Assembly (NCBI RefSeq): GCF_002846415.1
Contig: NZ_PJMX01000001.1
Coordinates: 6,944,001 to 7,008,000, forward strand
Source of the DNA: Streptomyces sp. TLI_146
GTDB lineage: Bacteria; Actinomycetota; Actinomycetes; Streptomycetales; Streptomycetaceae
DNA length: 64,000 bases
Direction of reading: 5' to 3'
Below the pieces are notes generated by a model, which did not search any database, was not told the DNA's origin, and worked only from the letters and a program-made list of their open reading frames with translations. Of the stretch, positions 7,927 to 17,500 are shown in pieces. The position numbers and the translations under genes were made by a program. The stretch's first letter is position 1. Every line of letters starts with the position of its first letter.

Positions 7927-9066
7927 GTGAAGGGTCACCCCTTGTCCTCCTCTTCTGCTTTCCGGCAGTCGTCCTCGCAGCACTCCTCCACCTCACACGC
8001 CCTGTCTCCCTACGGCTGGGACGACGACTGGGCCGCCGCCTTCGCGCCCTACGCCGACCAGGGCCTGCTGCCTGGCCGCGTCGTCCGCGTCGACCGGGGC
8101 CAGTGCGACATCGTCACCGCCGACGGGCTGCTGCGCGCCGACACCGCCTTCGTCACCCCGCACGACCCGATCCGGGTCGTCTGCACCGGTGACTGGGCCG
8201 CCGTCGAACCCGTCGGCGACCCCCGGTTCGTCCGCGCGTACCTGCCGCGCCGGACCGCCTTCGTACGCAACACCTCCTCCAACCGGTCCGAGGGGCAGAT
8301 CCTCGCGGCCAACGTGGACCACGCGATCATCGCGGTCTCGCTCGCCGCCGAGCTGGACCTCGGGCGGATCGAGCGGTTCCTGGCCCTGGCGTGGGAGTCG
8401 GGCGCGCAGCCGCTCGTCGTCCTCACCAAGGCCGACCTGGTGCCCGACCCGGTCGGGCTCTCCTACCTGGTCCAGGACGTGGAGACGGCCGCGCCCGGCG
8501 TCCAGGTCCTGCCCGTCAGCTCGGCGACCGGCGACGGCGTCGAGGTGCTGCGGGCGATCGTCTCGGGCGGCACCAGCGTGCTGCTCGGCCAGTCCGGCGC
8601 GGGCAAGTCGACGCTGGCCAACGCACTGCTCGGCGCGGACGTGATGGAGGTGCAGGCCATCCGGGACGTCGACGGCAAGGGCCGGCACACCACCACGACC
8701 CGCAATCTGCTCGCCCTGCCCGGCGGCGGCGTCCTCATCGACACGCCGGGGCTGCGTGGGGTCGGCCTGTGGGACGCCGAGAGCGGTGTCGGGCAGGTCT
8801 TCGCGGAGATCGAGGAGCTGTCCGGGCAGTGCCGCTTCCACGACTGCGCCCACGAGGCGGAGCCGGGGTGCGCGGTGCTCGCGGCGATCGAGGACGGCTC
8901 GCTGGCCGAGCGGCGCCTGGAGAGCTACCGCAAGCTGATCCGCGAGAACCGGCGGATCGTCGCCAAGACCGACGCGCGCCTGCGCAACGAGATCCGCCGC
9001 GACTGGCGCATCAAGTCGGCCGAGGGCCGGGCGAACTACGCGGCCAAGCGGGGCGGCGGCCGCTGA
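7927..9066 (+). CDS. rsgA: Ribosome small-subunit-dependent GTPase A
   Basis: 379 residues from GTG 7927; TTG 7942, with GAAGGG seven bases upstream, may be the true start. RsgA is a circularly permuted GTPase that helps late maturation of the 30S subunit. An OB-fold comes first, then G4 (LTKADL), G1 (GQSGAGKST) and G3 (DTPGLR) in permuted order. A C-terminal zinc-binding segment (GQCRFHDCAHEAEPGCAV) is followed by a basic tail (RRDWRIKSAEGRANYAAKRGG). All key motifs are present. A strong hairpin terminator follows. Confidence 0.95.
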   Translation: MKGHPLSSSSAFRQSSSQHSSTSHALSPYGWDDDWAAAFAPYADQGLLPGRVVRVDRGQCDIVTADGLLRADTAFVTPHDPIRVVCTGDWAAVEPVGDPRFVRAYLPRRTAFVRNTSSNRSEGQILAANVDHAIIAVSLAAELDLGRIERFLALAWESGAQPLVVLTKADLVPDPVGLSYLVQDVETAAPGVQVLPVSSATGDGVEVLRAIVSGGTSVLLGQSGAGKSTLANALLGADVMEVQAIRDVDGKGRHTTTTRNLLALPGGGVLIDTPGLRGVGLWDAESGVGQVFAEIEELSGQCRFHDCAHEAEPGCAVLAAIEDGSLAERRLESYRKLIRENRRIVAKTDARLRNEIRRDWRIKSAEGRANYAAKRGGGR

Positions 9067-9082
9067 CGGCCGCCCGGGGATC

Positions 9083-9111
9083 CGGACACGGCGCCACGAG
9101 CGCCGTGTCCG
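9083..9111 (+). terminator. Hairpin terminator after rsgA
   Basis: A perfect 12-bp stem (GGACACGGCGC paired with GCGCCGTGTCC, plus one outer C-G pair) encloses a five-base loop 17 bp past the rsgA stop. There is no U-tract, which is usual for streptomycete terminators. It separates rsgA from the DNA-repair gene. Confidence 0.75.
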
Positions 9112-9154
9112 AATCCCGCGAGTCGAACCGCCCGGCCTCGCGCACACTGGACGT

Positions 9155-10561
9155 GTGACCACGTGCGAAGAAACCGAGACGTACGAAGAGACCGCGACGT
9201 ACGAGCAGGCCGACGAGACCCGGTACGAGGCCGTCAGCAGCCGGGACGCCCGCTTCGACGGCGAGTTCTTCTTCGCCGTGTCGACCACCGGCATCTACTG
9301 CCGCCCCAGCTGCCCGGCCGTGACCCCCAAGCGCAAGAACGTCCGCTTCTTCCCGACGGCCGCCGCCGCCCAGGGCCACGGCTTCCGCGCCTGCCGCCGC
9401 TGCCGCCCCGACGCGGTGCCCGGCTCGGCGGAGTGGAACGTCCGCGCCGACGTGGTGGGCCGCGCCGTCCGGCTGATCGGCGACGGCGTGGTGGACCGCG
9501 AGGGCGTCCCCGGTCTCGCGGTACGGCTCGGATACAGCACCCGGCAGGTCCAGCGCCAGCTCACCGCCGAGCTCGGCGCGGGCCCGGTCGCCCTGGCCCG
9601 TGCCCAGCGCGCCCACACGGCCCGGGTGCTGCTCCAGACCACCGGCCTGCCGGTCACCGACATCGCCTTCGCGGCCGGGTTCGCCAGCGTGCGGCAGTTC
9701 AACGACACCATCCGGCAGATCTACGCCCGTACGCCCAGCGCCCTGCGCGAGGAGTCCGGGACGAAGGCCGGGCGGGGCTCGGCCGCCTTCGCCGCCGGGA
9801 TCCCGCTGCGGCTCGCGCACCGGGGCCCGTACGCGGCGCGCGCCGTTTTCGACCTGCTCGCCGAGGAGGCCGTCGCCGGGGTCGAGGAGATGACCGGCGA
9901 GCCGGGCGCGCGCACCTACCGCCGCACCCTGCGGCTGCCGTACGGCACGGGCATCGTGGCCGTCGACGAGGCGCGCCCGCGCCGGGGCGGCTGGCTTGAG
10001 GCCCGTATCCACCTCACCGACCTGCGCGACCTCACCACCGCCGTGCAGCGGCTGCGCCGCCTCTTCGACCTGGACGCCGACCCGTACGCGGTGGACGAGC
10101 GGCTCGCGGCCGACCCCCGCCTCGCCCCGCTGGTCGCGGCCCGGCCGGGGATGCGCTCGCCTGGGGCGGCGGACCCGGACGAGTACGCGGTACGGGCGCT
10201 GGTGGGCGGGGCAGCGGCGGGGGAGTTGACCGAGGTGTACGGGAAGCGGCTCGACGTGCCGTGCGGCGCGCTCACCCACCTCTTCCCGGAGCCCGGCACG
10301 CTCGCCGCGCACCCGGATCCGGCCCTGGCCGCGCTCACCGCCGCGCTCGCGGACGGCAGCCTGCGCCTGGACGCGGGAGCCGACCGCGAGGAGGCGGTAC
10401 GGACCCTGCGCACTCTGCCGGGCCTCGACGCCCGCACGGTGGCGCGGATCCGTATGCGGGCGCTGGGCGAGCCGGATGTGGGCTTCGACGAGGAGGACGA
10501 ACTCCGGCGCCCCTGGCGCTCGTACGCCTATCGGCACCTGAGCGCGGCCGACAGGCCCTAG
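9155..10561 (+). CDS. Ada-AlkA fusion: methyl-DNA sensor and 3-methyladenine glycosylase
   Basis: 468 residues. Residues 20-95 are an Ada zinc/methyl-acceptor domain (FFAVSTTGIYCRPSCPAVTPKRKNV...ACRRCRP) with four Cys. An AraC-type HTH follows (LAVRLGYSTRQVQRQLTAELG...FNDTIRQIYARTPSALR). Then come an AlkA N-terminal domain and a HhH-GPD glycosylase segment (LRTLPGLDARTVARIRMRALGEPDVGFDEEDELR), whose acidic cluster contains the expected catalytic Asp. It should excise alkylated bases and sense methyl-phosphotriesters. There is no methyltransferase (Ogt) domain. The N-terminal 20 residues are Glu/Thr-rich. The GTG at 9155 lacks a clear RBS, so the mRNA may be leaderless. Confidence 0.92.
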   Translation: MTTCEETETYEETATYEQADETRYEAVSSRDARFDGEFFFAVSTTGIYCRPSCPAVTPKRKNVRFFPTAAAAQGHGFRACRRCRPDAVPGSAEWNVRADVVGRAVRLIGDGVVDREGVPGLAVRLGYSTRQVQRQLTAELGAGPVALARAQRAHTARVLLQTTGLPVTDIAFAAGFASVRQFNDTIRQIYARTPSALREESGTKAGRGSAAFAAGIPLRLAHRGPYAARAVFDLLAEEAVAGVEEMTGEPGARTYRRTLRLPYGTGIVAVDEARPRRGGWLEARIHLTDLRDLTTAVQRLRRLFDLDADPYAVDERLAADPRLAPLVAARPGMRSPGAADPDEYAVRALVGGAAAGELTEVYGKRLDVPCGALTHLFPEPGTLAAHPDPALAALTAALADGSLRLDAGADREEAVRTLRTLPGLDARTVARIRMRALGEPDVGFDEEDELRRPWRSYAYRHLSAADRP

Positions 10562-10616
10562 CGCCGTACGGCTTCGCCGACAGGCGCGCCCCGCCCCCGT
10601 CTGGGAACGTCGGTAC

Positions 10617-11714
10617 ATGATCCGTCTCGCCCGCGTCCCCCTGGACCGGTGGTCGGCGTTCGTGCCGGCGCTCGCCCTGGTGCTGCTCGCGTTCACCTGG
10701 GGGCGGTCGCTTCCCTCGGGGCTGGTCGCGCTGGTGTCCTGCTTCCTGGCGGGCGCGGTGCTTGCGGCGGTGCACCACGCGGAGGTCGTGGCGCACCGGG
10801 TGGGCGAGCCGTTCGGCTCGCTCGTGCTCGCGGTCGCGGTGACGATCATCGAGGTCGCGCTGATCGTCACCCTGATGTCGGACGGCGGCGACAAGAACGC
10901 CACGCTCGCCCGCGACACCGTCTTCGCCGCCGTGATGATCACCTGCAACGGGATCGTCGGCGTCTGCCTCCTGATCGGCGCGCTCCGCCGCAGACTGGCC
11001 GTCTTCAACCCCGAGGGCACCGGCGCTGCCTTCGCCACGGTCACCACGCTCGCCGGGCTCAGCCTGGTGCTGCCGACCTTCACCACCAGCAAGCCGGGCC
11101 CGGAGTTCTCCACCGCGCAGCTCGTCTTCGCCGCGCTCGCCTCGGTGGCGCTGTACGGGCTGTTCGTCGCCACCCAGACCGTGCGCCACCGCGACTACTT
11201 CCTGCCCGTCACCCAGCAGGGCGAGGTGCTCGACGAGGAGCACGCCGATCCGCCGTCCGCCCGCACCGCGCTGATCAGCGTCGCGCTGCTCGGGGTCGCC
11301 CTGGTCGCGGTCGTCGGCCTCGCCAAGGGCGTCTCGCCGACCATCGAGCGCGGGGTGGCCGCCGCCGGGCTGCCCGCCTCCGTCGTCGGCGTGGTCATCG
11401 CGCTGCTCGTGCTGCTGCCCGAGACCATCGCCGCCTCCCGCGCCGCCGCCCGCGACCGGGTGCAGACGAGCCTCAACCTGGCGCTCGGCTCCGCGATGGC
11501 GAGCATCGGACTCACCATCCCGGCGGTCGCGCTGGCGTCGATCTGGCTGTCCGGGCCGCTGGTGCTCGGGCTCGGCGCCAGCCATATGGTGCTGCTCGCG
11601 CTCACCGTCGGCGTGGGCATCCTCACCGTCGTCCCGGGCCGCGCGACCCCGATGCAGGGCGGCGTCCACCTGGCCCTGTTCGCCGGATATCTGGTGCTCG
11701 CGGTCAGCCCCTGA
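10617..11714 (+). CDS. ChaA-like calcium/sodium:proton antiporter
   Basis: 365 residues with about eleven membrane segments. The two acidic ion-binding repeats of the CaCA superfamily are visible: HHAEVVAHRVGEPFGSLVLAVAVTIIEVALI in the first half and VVIALLVLLPETIAASRAA followed by LNLALGSAMASIGLTIP in the second. It should exchange Ca2+ or Na+ for protons across the cytoplasmic membrane. The ATG at 10617 lies 55 bp after the repair gene. It appears to be an independent housekeeping gene. Confidence 0.9.
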   Translation: MIRLARVPLDRWSAFVPALALVLLAFTWGRSLPSGLVALVSCFLAGAVLAAVHHAEVVAHRVGEPFGSLVLAVAVTIIEVALIVTLMSDGGDKNATLARDTVFAAVMITCNGIVGVCLLIGALRRRLAVFNPEGTGAAFATVTTLAGLSLVLPTFTTSKPGPEFSTAQLVFAALASVALYGLFVATQTVRHRDYFLPVTQQGEVLDEEHADPPSARTALISVALLGVALVAVVGLAKGVSPTIERGVAAAGLPASVVGVVIALLVLLPETIAASRAAARDRVQTSLNLALGSAMASIGLTIPAVALASIWLSGPLVLGLGASHMVLLALTVGVGILTVVPGRATPMQGGVHLALFAGYLVLAVSP

Positions 11715-11850
11715 CCCGACGGCCGGGGCACCCGGCTGGCGCGCGGCTGTCCGGAGGGGCGGGGCCGTCGCCGACCGGTTGGGCGGCATGTACACGCTGG
11801 GGATTACACTCGCCTGACCTGAATTCGGTGCGGGGGGCGGCGGACGGGCG

Positions 11851-12306
11851 ATGATCATCGACGACGATGCGGCGCTGCAACTGGTGATCTCGCTCCACCG
11901 GTTGCTGCGCAGTCTGCGCCGGGCCGCCCCGGCCGACGGGATCCAGCCCACCCAGATCGTGGTGCTCTCGCTGCTCGCCGAGAGCGGGCCCGCCCGCATC
12001 GGCGAGCTCGCGGCCCGGGTGCCGTGCTCCCAGCCGACCGCCACCTCGGCCGTCGCGGGCCTGGAGTCGACCGGGCTCGTGCTGCGCGAGAGCGACCCCA
12101 CGGACGGCCGGGCCGCCCGTATCGTCCTCACCGACCAGGGCGCCCGCGCCCTGGTGGACGCCGCCCGCGCCGAGGCCGAGGTGCTGGCCTGGCGGCTCGG
12201 CGCGCTCGGTGCCGAGGAGGCCCGGGCGGTCGTCGCGCTCGGCCCGCTGCTGCGCCGCCTCGCCGAGGCGGCTCACGATGGCTCCGACCCGGCGAGCCGG
12301 GCGTAG
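11851..12306 (+). CDS. MarR-family transcriptional regulator
   Basis: 151 residues with the full MarR winged helix (TQIVVLSLLAESGPARIGELAARVPCSQPTATSAVAGLESTGLVLRESDPTDGRAARIVLTDQG) flanked by dimerisation helices. It ends at 12306, and the convergent oxidoreductase ends at 12307, so the two stop codons abut with no spacer. The target is unknown; a nearby small-molecule oxidoreductase is a possible partner. The ATG was chosen because MIIDDDAALQL begins the first dimerisation helix. Confidence 0.92.
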   Translation: MIIDDDAALQLVISLHRLLRSLRRAAPADGIQPTQIVVLSLLAESGPARIGELAARVPCSQPTATSAVAGLESTGLVLRESDPTDGRAARIVLTDQGARALVDAARAEAEVLAWRLGALGAEEARAVVALGPLLRRLAEAAHDGSDPASRA

Positions 12307-12678
12307 TCACACGTCCTCCAGCCCCCAGCTGTGGATCTTCCGCGGCCGGATCCGGATCAGCTCCTCGCTGAAGTGCGGCCCCAAGTCGTGCGGCCCGGTG
12401 AGCAGTTCGGCCTCGCCCCGGATCTCCACGCCCCGCACCCGCCAGGGCCGTACGCTCACCACGTCGTCCACGACCAGCGCGAGCCTCGGGTTCGCCAGCA
12501 GGTTGCGCCACTTCTTGGTGGTGCCGAGGGCGTATCCACCGATCAGGATCGTGCCGTCGTCCTGCGGGAAGAACCCGACCGGGTTCGCCTGCGGCTGGCC
12601 CTTGGGGTCGACGGTCGCCAGCCGCCCCAGCCGCTGGGACTTCAGGTACGCGCGCTCGGCCGCGCTGAATTCGGTCAT
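12307..12678 (-). CDS. PPOX-class F420-dependent oxidoreductase
   Basis: 123 residues, a split-barrel flavin/deazaflavin fold (LGRLATVDPKGQPQANPVGFFPQDDGTILIGGYALGTTKKWRNLLANPRLALVVDD). The length and motifs fit the F420-binding subgroup of pyridoxamine-phosphate-oxidase-like enzymes, which reduce unsaturated cofactors or xenobiotics. The ATG at 12678 was taken because the family begins right there (MTEFSAAERAYLKSQRLGRLATV). The substrate is unknown. Confidence 0.88.
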   Translation of the reverse strand: MTEFSAAERAYLKSQRLGRLATVDPKGQPQANPVGFFPQDDGTILIGGYALGTTKKWRNLLANPRLALVVDDVVSVRPWRVRGVEIRGEAELLTGPHDLGPHFSEELIRIRPRKIHSWGLEDV

Positions 12679-12818
12679 GGCCCCAGCGTCACACGCGTGC
12701 CCGCCGAAGGTCATCGGCTACGGGAACCAGAGCGTCCGGGTCGTACGACCTACGTCCGCACCGGCTGGGAGCCTGTTTTCGCACCCCCGTCTGGACCTCG
12801 TCGCCCGGCACGCGGCTC

Positions 12819-13376
12819 TCAGCCCCAGATCACCACGCCCGCCCAGGTGCCCACCACCAGCAGGCACGCGAGCAGCTCCATCAGGACCGAGTACCCGCCG
12901 GACCGCAGCACCGTACGGGCCGACGTCCAGCCCGCCCCGTGGCTGCCGAGCCGCATCCGCTCCGCGCCGTAAAGCCCGCCGAGGAAGCCCAGGATCCCGC
13001 CCACCACCGGGAGCAGGAAGAACCCGGCGATCGCCGCGACGCCGCCGGTCAGCAGGGAGCGCCGGGGCGCGCCGGCCGCCCTCAGGCGCCGGGGCGGCAT
13101 GACCAGCTTGAGGGACTGGGCGAGCAGCAGCAGGCCCGTCGCCCCGGCCAGGACCGCCCAGGCCGTGCCGGTGGCGTCGCTGAGGGCCCACCACGCCACG
13201 GCGGCCCACACGATCGCAAGCCCGGGTACCCCGGGCACCAGCACGCCGAGCAGCCCGAGGAGCATCACCAGGCCCATCTCCAGGAGCTGCCACACGCCCA
13301 CCTGCCCAGCGTGCAGGAAAGAGAACGTCTCCGCAGGTCCGGGCCCGGCGCCCGGCCCCTGATCCGGCCGGATCAC
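12819..13376 (-). CDS. DUF456 membrane protein
   Basis: Up to 185 residues with four to five membrane segments and the repeated glycine-rich signature MGLVMLLGLLGVLVPGVPGLAIVW and GFFLLPVVGGILGFLGGLYGAERMR. The family has no known function. The start is uncertain: GTG 13376 gives a 25-residue hydrophilic lead-in, while internal GTG/ATG codons near residue 26-33 fit the usual family length better. It follows the TrmB-LuxR gene by 18 bp on the same strand and may be co-transcribed with it. Confidence 0.8.
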   Translation of the reverse strand: MIRPDQGPGAGPGPAETFSFLHAGQVGVWQLLEMGLVMLLGLLGVLVPGVPGLAIVWAAVAWWALSDATGTAWAVLAGATGLLLLAQSLKLVMPPRRLRAAGAPRRSLLTGGVAAIAGFFLLPVVGGILGFLGGLYGAERMRLGSHGAGWTSARTVLRSGGYSVLMELLACLLVVGTWAGVVIWG

Positions 13377-13394
13377 GCCCCTGGCGCCCGGCCG

Positions 13395-14369
13395 CTACCG
13401 GGCCACCCAGCCGCGCTCGTACGCGTGCCAGCCCAGCTGGAGCCGGGTGGTGACGCCCGTCAGCTCCATCAGGCCCTTCACTCGGCGCTGTACGGTCCGC
13501 AGCCCCAGATCGAGCTGTTTGGCCACGCTCGCGTCCGTCATCCCGGCCAGCAGCAGCGACAGGACCTCCAGGTCGGTGGCGTCGGGGCCGGACACCTCCT
13601 CCCGTACCGCCGTGCCCGCGAGCCGCAGCGGCAGCGCGTCCCGCCACACCGCCTCGAAGAGGCCCATCAGGGACTCCAGGAGGCCGCTTGCGTGCACCAC
13701 CAGGGCGGCGGGCTCGGCGTCCCGGCCGGTCAGTGGCACCATCGCCAGGCTCCGGTCGGCCACCACCAGCTTGGTCGGCACCCGGTCGACCGTGCGCACC
13801 TGCTCGTCGCGTCCGAGCGCGGCCGTGACCTCGGTGATCCCGGCGGGCAGGGCGAGCACCTCGCGCTCGATGACCACCCGGTAGGCCACTCCCCGGGTCG
13901 CGGCCCGCTCCTCGGACTCGTTGTCCATCCCGGTCACCGCGATCGGATTGCCGGTGACCAGCGCGCACACCTCGTCGGCGGCGCCCAGCTGGAGCTGGTG
14001 GAAGCGGTGGGCCACGGCGGACGCGCCGGTGACCACCTCCACCAGGTCATGCACGGCGGGCTCGGCGGCCTCGGCCCGGTACTCCTCGGCGAGCAGCGCG
14101 GCCGCCAGCTCCGCCTGCTCCAGCTCGTGGCGCTGCTGGGTGAGCAGGGCGCCGAGCGCGACGCCGGGCGGGGCCGCCACCCACCGCCCGGTGCGGGCCG
14201 AGGACTGGGCGGCCAGGCCCTGGCGCTCCAGGCGGCGCAGCGCCCGTTCCGTCTCGGGTTCGGGCAGCGCGAGCCGGTGCGCGAGGTCCGCGACCTCGGC
14301 CGCGCCCAGCGCCACCAGCGTCCGGTACGCCGACTCCTGCGTCTCGTCCAGGCCTATCGCTCCGAGCAC
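13395..14369 (-). CDS. TrmB-like/LuxR-type regulator of the adjacent peptidase
   Basis: 324 residues. The N-terminus is a TrmB-like winged helix (MLGAIGLDETQESAYRTLVALGAAEVADLAHRLALPEPETERALRRLERQGLA). The middle resembles the phospholipase-D-like fold common in this class. The C-terminus is a LuxR HTH (LEVLSLLLAGMTDASVAKQLDLGLRTVQRRVKGLMELTGVTTRLQLGWHA). It is divergent from the secreted S8 peptidase gene with a 199-bp gap. This pairing recurs in Streptomyces and suggests that the regulator controls the peptidase. The DUF456 gene follows it. Confidence 0.9.
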   Translation of the reverse strand: MLGAIGLDETQESAYRTLVALGAAEVADLAHRLALPEPETERALRRLERQGLAAQSSARTGRWVAAPPGVALGALLTQQRHELEQAELAAALLAEEYRAEAAEPAVHDLVEVVTGASAVAHRFHQLQLGAADEVCALVTGNPIAVTGMDNESEERAATRGVAYRVVIEREVLALPAGITEVTAALGRDEQVRTVDRVPTKLVVADRSLAMVPLTGRDAEPAALVVHASGLLESLMGLFEAVWRDALPLRLAGTAVREEVSGPDATDLEVLSLLLAGMTDASVAKQLDLGLRTVQRRVKGLMELTGVTTRLQLGWHAYERGWVAR

Positions 14370-14568
14370 CCTCGTCCGCCCCTCTCGCGCCCGCTGTCCA
14401 CGCGTGGCGGGAAACGGCCACGGCGCAAACCCGCCTCACAACATCGTCCCCGCACCTTCCGCCCCTCTGCCAAGGTGGCGCAACCGCAGTACCAACAGCC
14501 GTCGGCAACAAGGCATTTGTGCGCTTTGCGCGCGGAGTGTTTTGTTCCGGATTCACCTGGGGAGAGCG

Positions 14569-17500
14569 ATGCGTCCGATATCGCGCACGGCTCTGGGAGC
14601 GGCGACCGCCGCCCTGGCCATCACCGCGGTGGTGCCGTCCGTGGCCGCACCACCGGGCGCCGCGACCGCGAAGAGACCGATCACCGGCGGCGAGGCCGCC
14701 GCCCGCGGGCAGGTCACCGTCACCCTGGTCACCGGCGACCGCGTCCTGGTCGGCAGAGACGCCGACGGCAAGGCCGTCGCGGCCACCGCGCTGCCCCGCG
14801 AGGACGGCACCACCGCGCCGGTGCAGACCCGCCGCTCGGGCGACGACCTGTACGTCTACCCGGACAGCGCCGTCGCCGCCCTCGCCGCCCACCGCGCGGA
14901 CGAGCAGCTCTTCAACGTCTCCGGCCTGATCCGCCAGGGCTACGACGACGCCCACTCCACGACCCTGCCGCTGATCGCCGTCTACGACCCGGCGGGCGCC
15001 CGCTCCCTCGCCCCCGCCCCGCGCGGCGCCACCCGCGGACCCGCCCTGCCCGCCGTCGACGGCGTCGCCCTCAAGGCCGACAAGGCGAAGGCCGCCGACT
15101 TCTGGGCCGACGTCACCGCCCCCCGCTCGCGCGCCGCGAACTCCCTCAAGAAACTCTGGCTGGACCGGAAGGTCGAGGCGAACCTCGACAAGTCGACTAG
15201 GCAGGTCCGCGCGGACCTCGCCTGGGCGGCCGGATACGACGGCAAGGGCACCAAGGTCGCGGTCCTGGACACCGGCGTCGACGCCGGACACCCCGACCTC
15301 AAGGGCCGCGTCGCCGCCGCGAAGAACTTCACCGACTCCGACACCACCGACGACCACCAGGGCCACGGCACCCACACCACCTCCACCGTCGGCGGCTCCG
15401 GCGCGGCCAGTGGCGGCAGGAAGAAGGGCGTCGCCCCCGGCGCAGCCCTGCTCGCCGGAAAGGTCCTGAACGACAGCGGCTCGGGTGCCGAGTCATGGAT
15501 CATCGCCGGGATGCAGTGGGCCGTCGACAGCGGGGCCGACGTCGTCTCGATGAGCCTCGGCAGCCCCGAACCCACCGACTGCACCGACCCGATGAGCACC
15601 GCGGCCGAGCAACTCGCCCAGAACAATGGCACGTTGTTCGTGGTCGCGGCCGGGAACTCGGGCCCCCGCCAGAACACCGTCTCCTCGCCCGGCTGCGCCC
15701 CGAGTGTCCTCACCGTCGGCGCCGTCGACCGCGACGACTCCACCGCGTACTTCTCCAGCCGGGGCCCGGCCCCCGTCTCGCACACCCTCAAGCCGGAGAT
15801 CGCCGCCCCGGGCGTGGGCATATCCGCCGCCAACGCGGGCGGGCGCGGCATCTACGCGTACCAGTCCATGAGTGGTACGTCGATGGCCGCCCCGCACGTC
15901 GCGGGCGCCGCCGCGATCGTCAAGCAGCGCCACCCCGACTGGAGCGCGCGGCAGATCAAGGCCGCGCTCGTCTCCTCCGCGAAGTCGGACGTCCCCGGTG
16001 ACGTCCGCGAGACCGGCGGCGGCCGCCTCGACGTGAAGGCGGCGATCGACGCCACCGTGCTCGGCGCCCCCGCCGTCCAGGGCGGCACCTTCAACTGGCC
16101 GCAGGACAGCGGCGACCGCACCAGCGTCGACGTGCCGTACACCAACACCGCGGGCAGGCCCGTCACCCTCTCGCTCGCGGTCCAGGGCGTCACCGGCAAC
16201 GACGGCTCGCGGGTGCGCTCCACGGTCGCCGCGCTCGCCCGCCGCACGGTCACCGTCCCCGCCGGGGCCACCGTCAAGGTCCCGCTGCGGCTCGACCCGG
16301 CCGCCCATCTGGAGCGGAGCCAGTACGGAGACGTCACCGGCCGGGTGCTCGCCACCGCCGACGGCGTCAGCGTCTCCACCCCGTTCTCGCTCTACGTCCA
16401 GCCGCGCACGGTCACCCTGCGGGTCAAGGTGATCGACCGGCTCGGCAGACCCGCGAGTGGCCCGTCCTCGCTCGACGTGATCGGCATCGACGACGCCACC
16501 GGCGAGCGCCGCTTCAACGAAGGAGCCGCCGACCAGATCTACGCCCTGCGCCCCGGCTCGTACTTCCTCTCCTCCTTCGTCGCCACGCCGGACGCGGGGG
16601 AGGGCGCGACGCTCAACGACTCGCTGACGTATCTCGGGCGCCCCCAGCTGGAGTTGACCAAGGACACCACGGTCGTCCTCAACGCCCGCAAGGCCCACCG
16701 GCTCGCCCTCGCGACCGACCGGCCCAGCGAGGCCCGCGCCACCACCCTCGCCTTCTCCCGCGCCTGGGACGGCTACTGGCTGCACGCCGGAACCGCGGCC
16801 GGCGGCTCGTCGATCAAGGGCTACTACGCCTCGGTCGAAGGCCGCGCCCACGACGGCACGTTCGAGTTCGGCAGCTACTGGCGGGCCTACGCGCCGCTCG
16901 TCTCCGAACTGCGCACGACCGACGGCACCGTGCTCCACCCGGTCACCGCGGGCACCGGCTCCGCCAACCTCGACGGCACCGGCCGCGCCCGCCTCGTGGA
17001 CGCCGGATCCGGGGCGCCCGAGGAGCTGAAGGCCGCCGGGGCGCGGGGCGCGATCGCACTCGTACGGATCCCGGACACCGACACCTCCGTCTCCCGGGCC
17101 GCCCGCGACGCAAAGGCGGCCGGAGCCGTGGCCGTCCTCGCGTACCGCTCCTCCCCGGTCCGCTGGGTTCCGTCGGGCGGCTTCACCGGGCCCGAACTCC
17201 CGGTCCTGGCGGTCGAGTCGGGCGAGGCGGCGACCCTGCTGGTCGAGCTGGGCGCGGGCGGGGTGGAGCTGCGCTGGAAGGCCACGGCGAAGAGCCCGTA
17301 CGTCTACAACCTCGCCTTCCCCGAGTCCGGCGCGATCGGCTCCGACCGCACCTACCGGGTCCGCGACAGCCGCCTCGGCAAGGCCGAGTCGGTCTACCGG
17401 GCGATGGGCGTGGCCACCGACTACGTCGACAGCACCGCCGCCCACCGCCCCTCCGGCGCGGCCGTCTACTCCGCCACCATCGACCTGGTCCCGGCCCCCG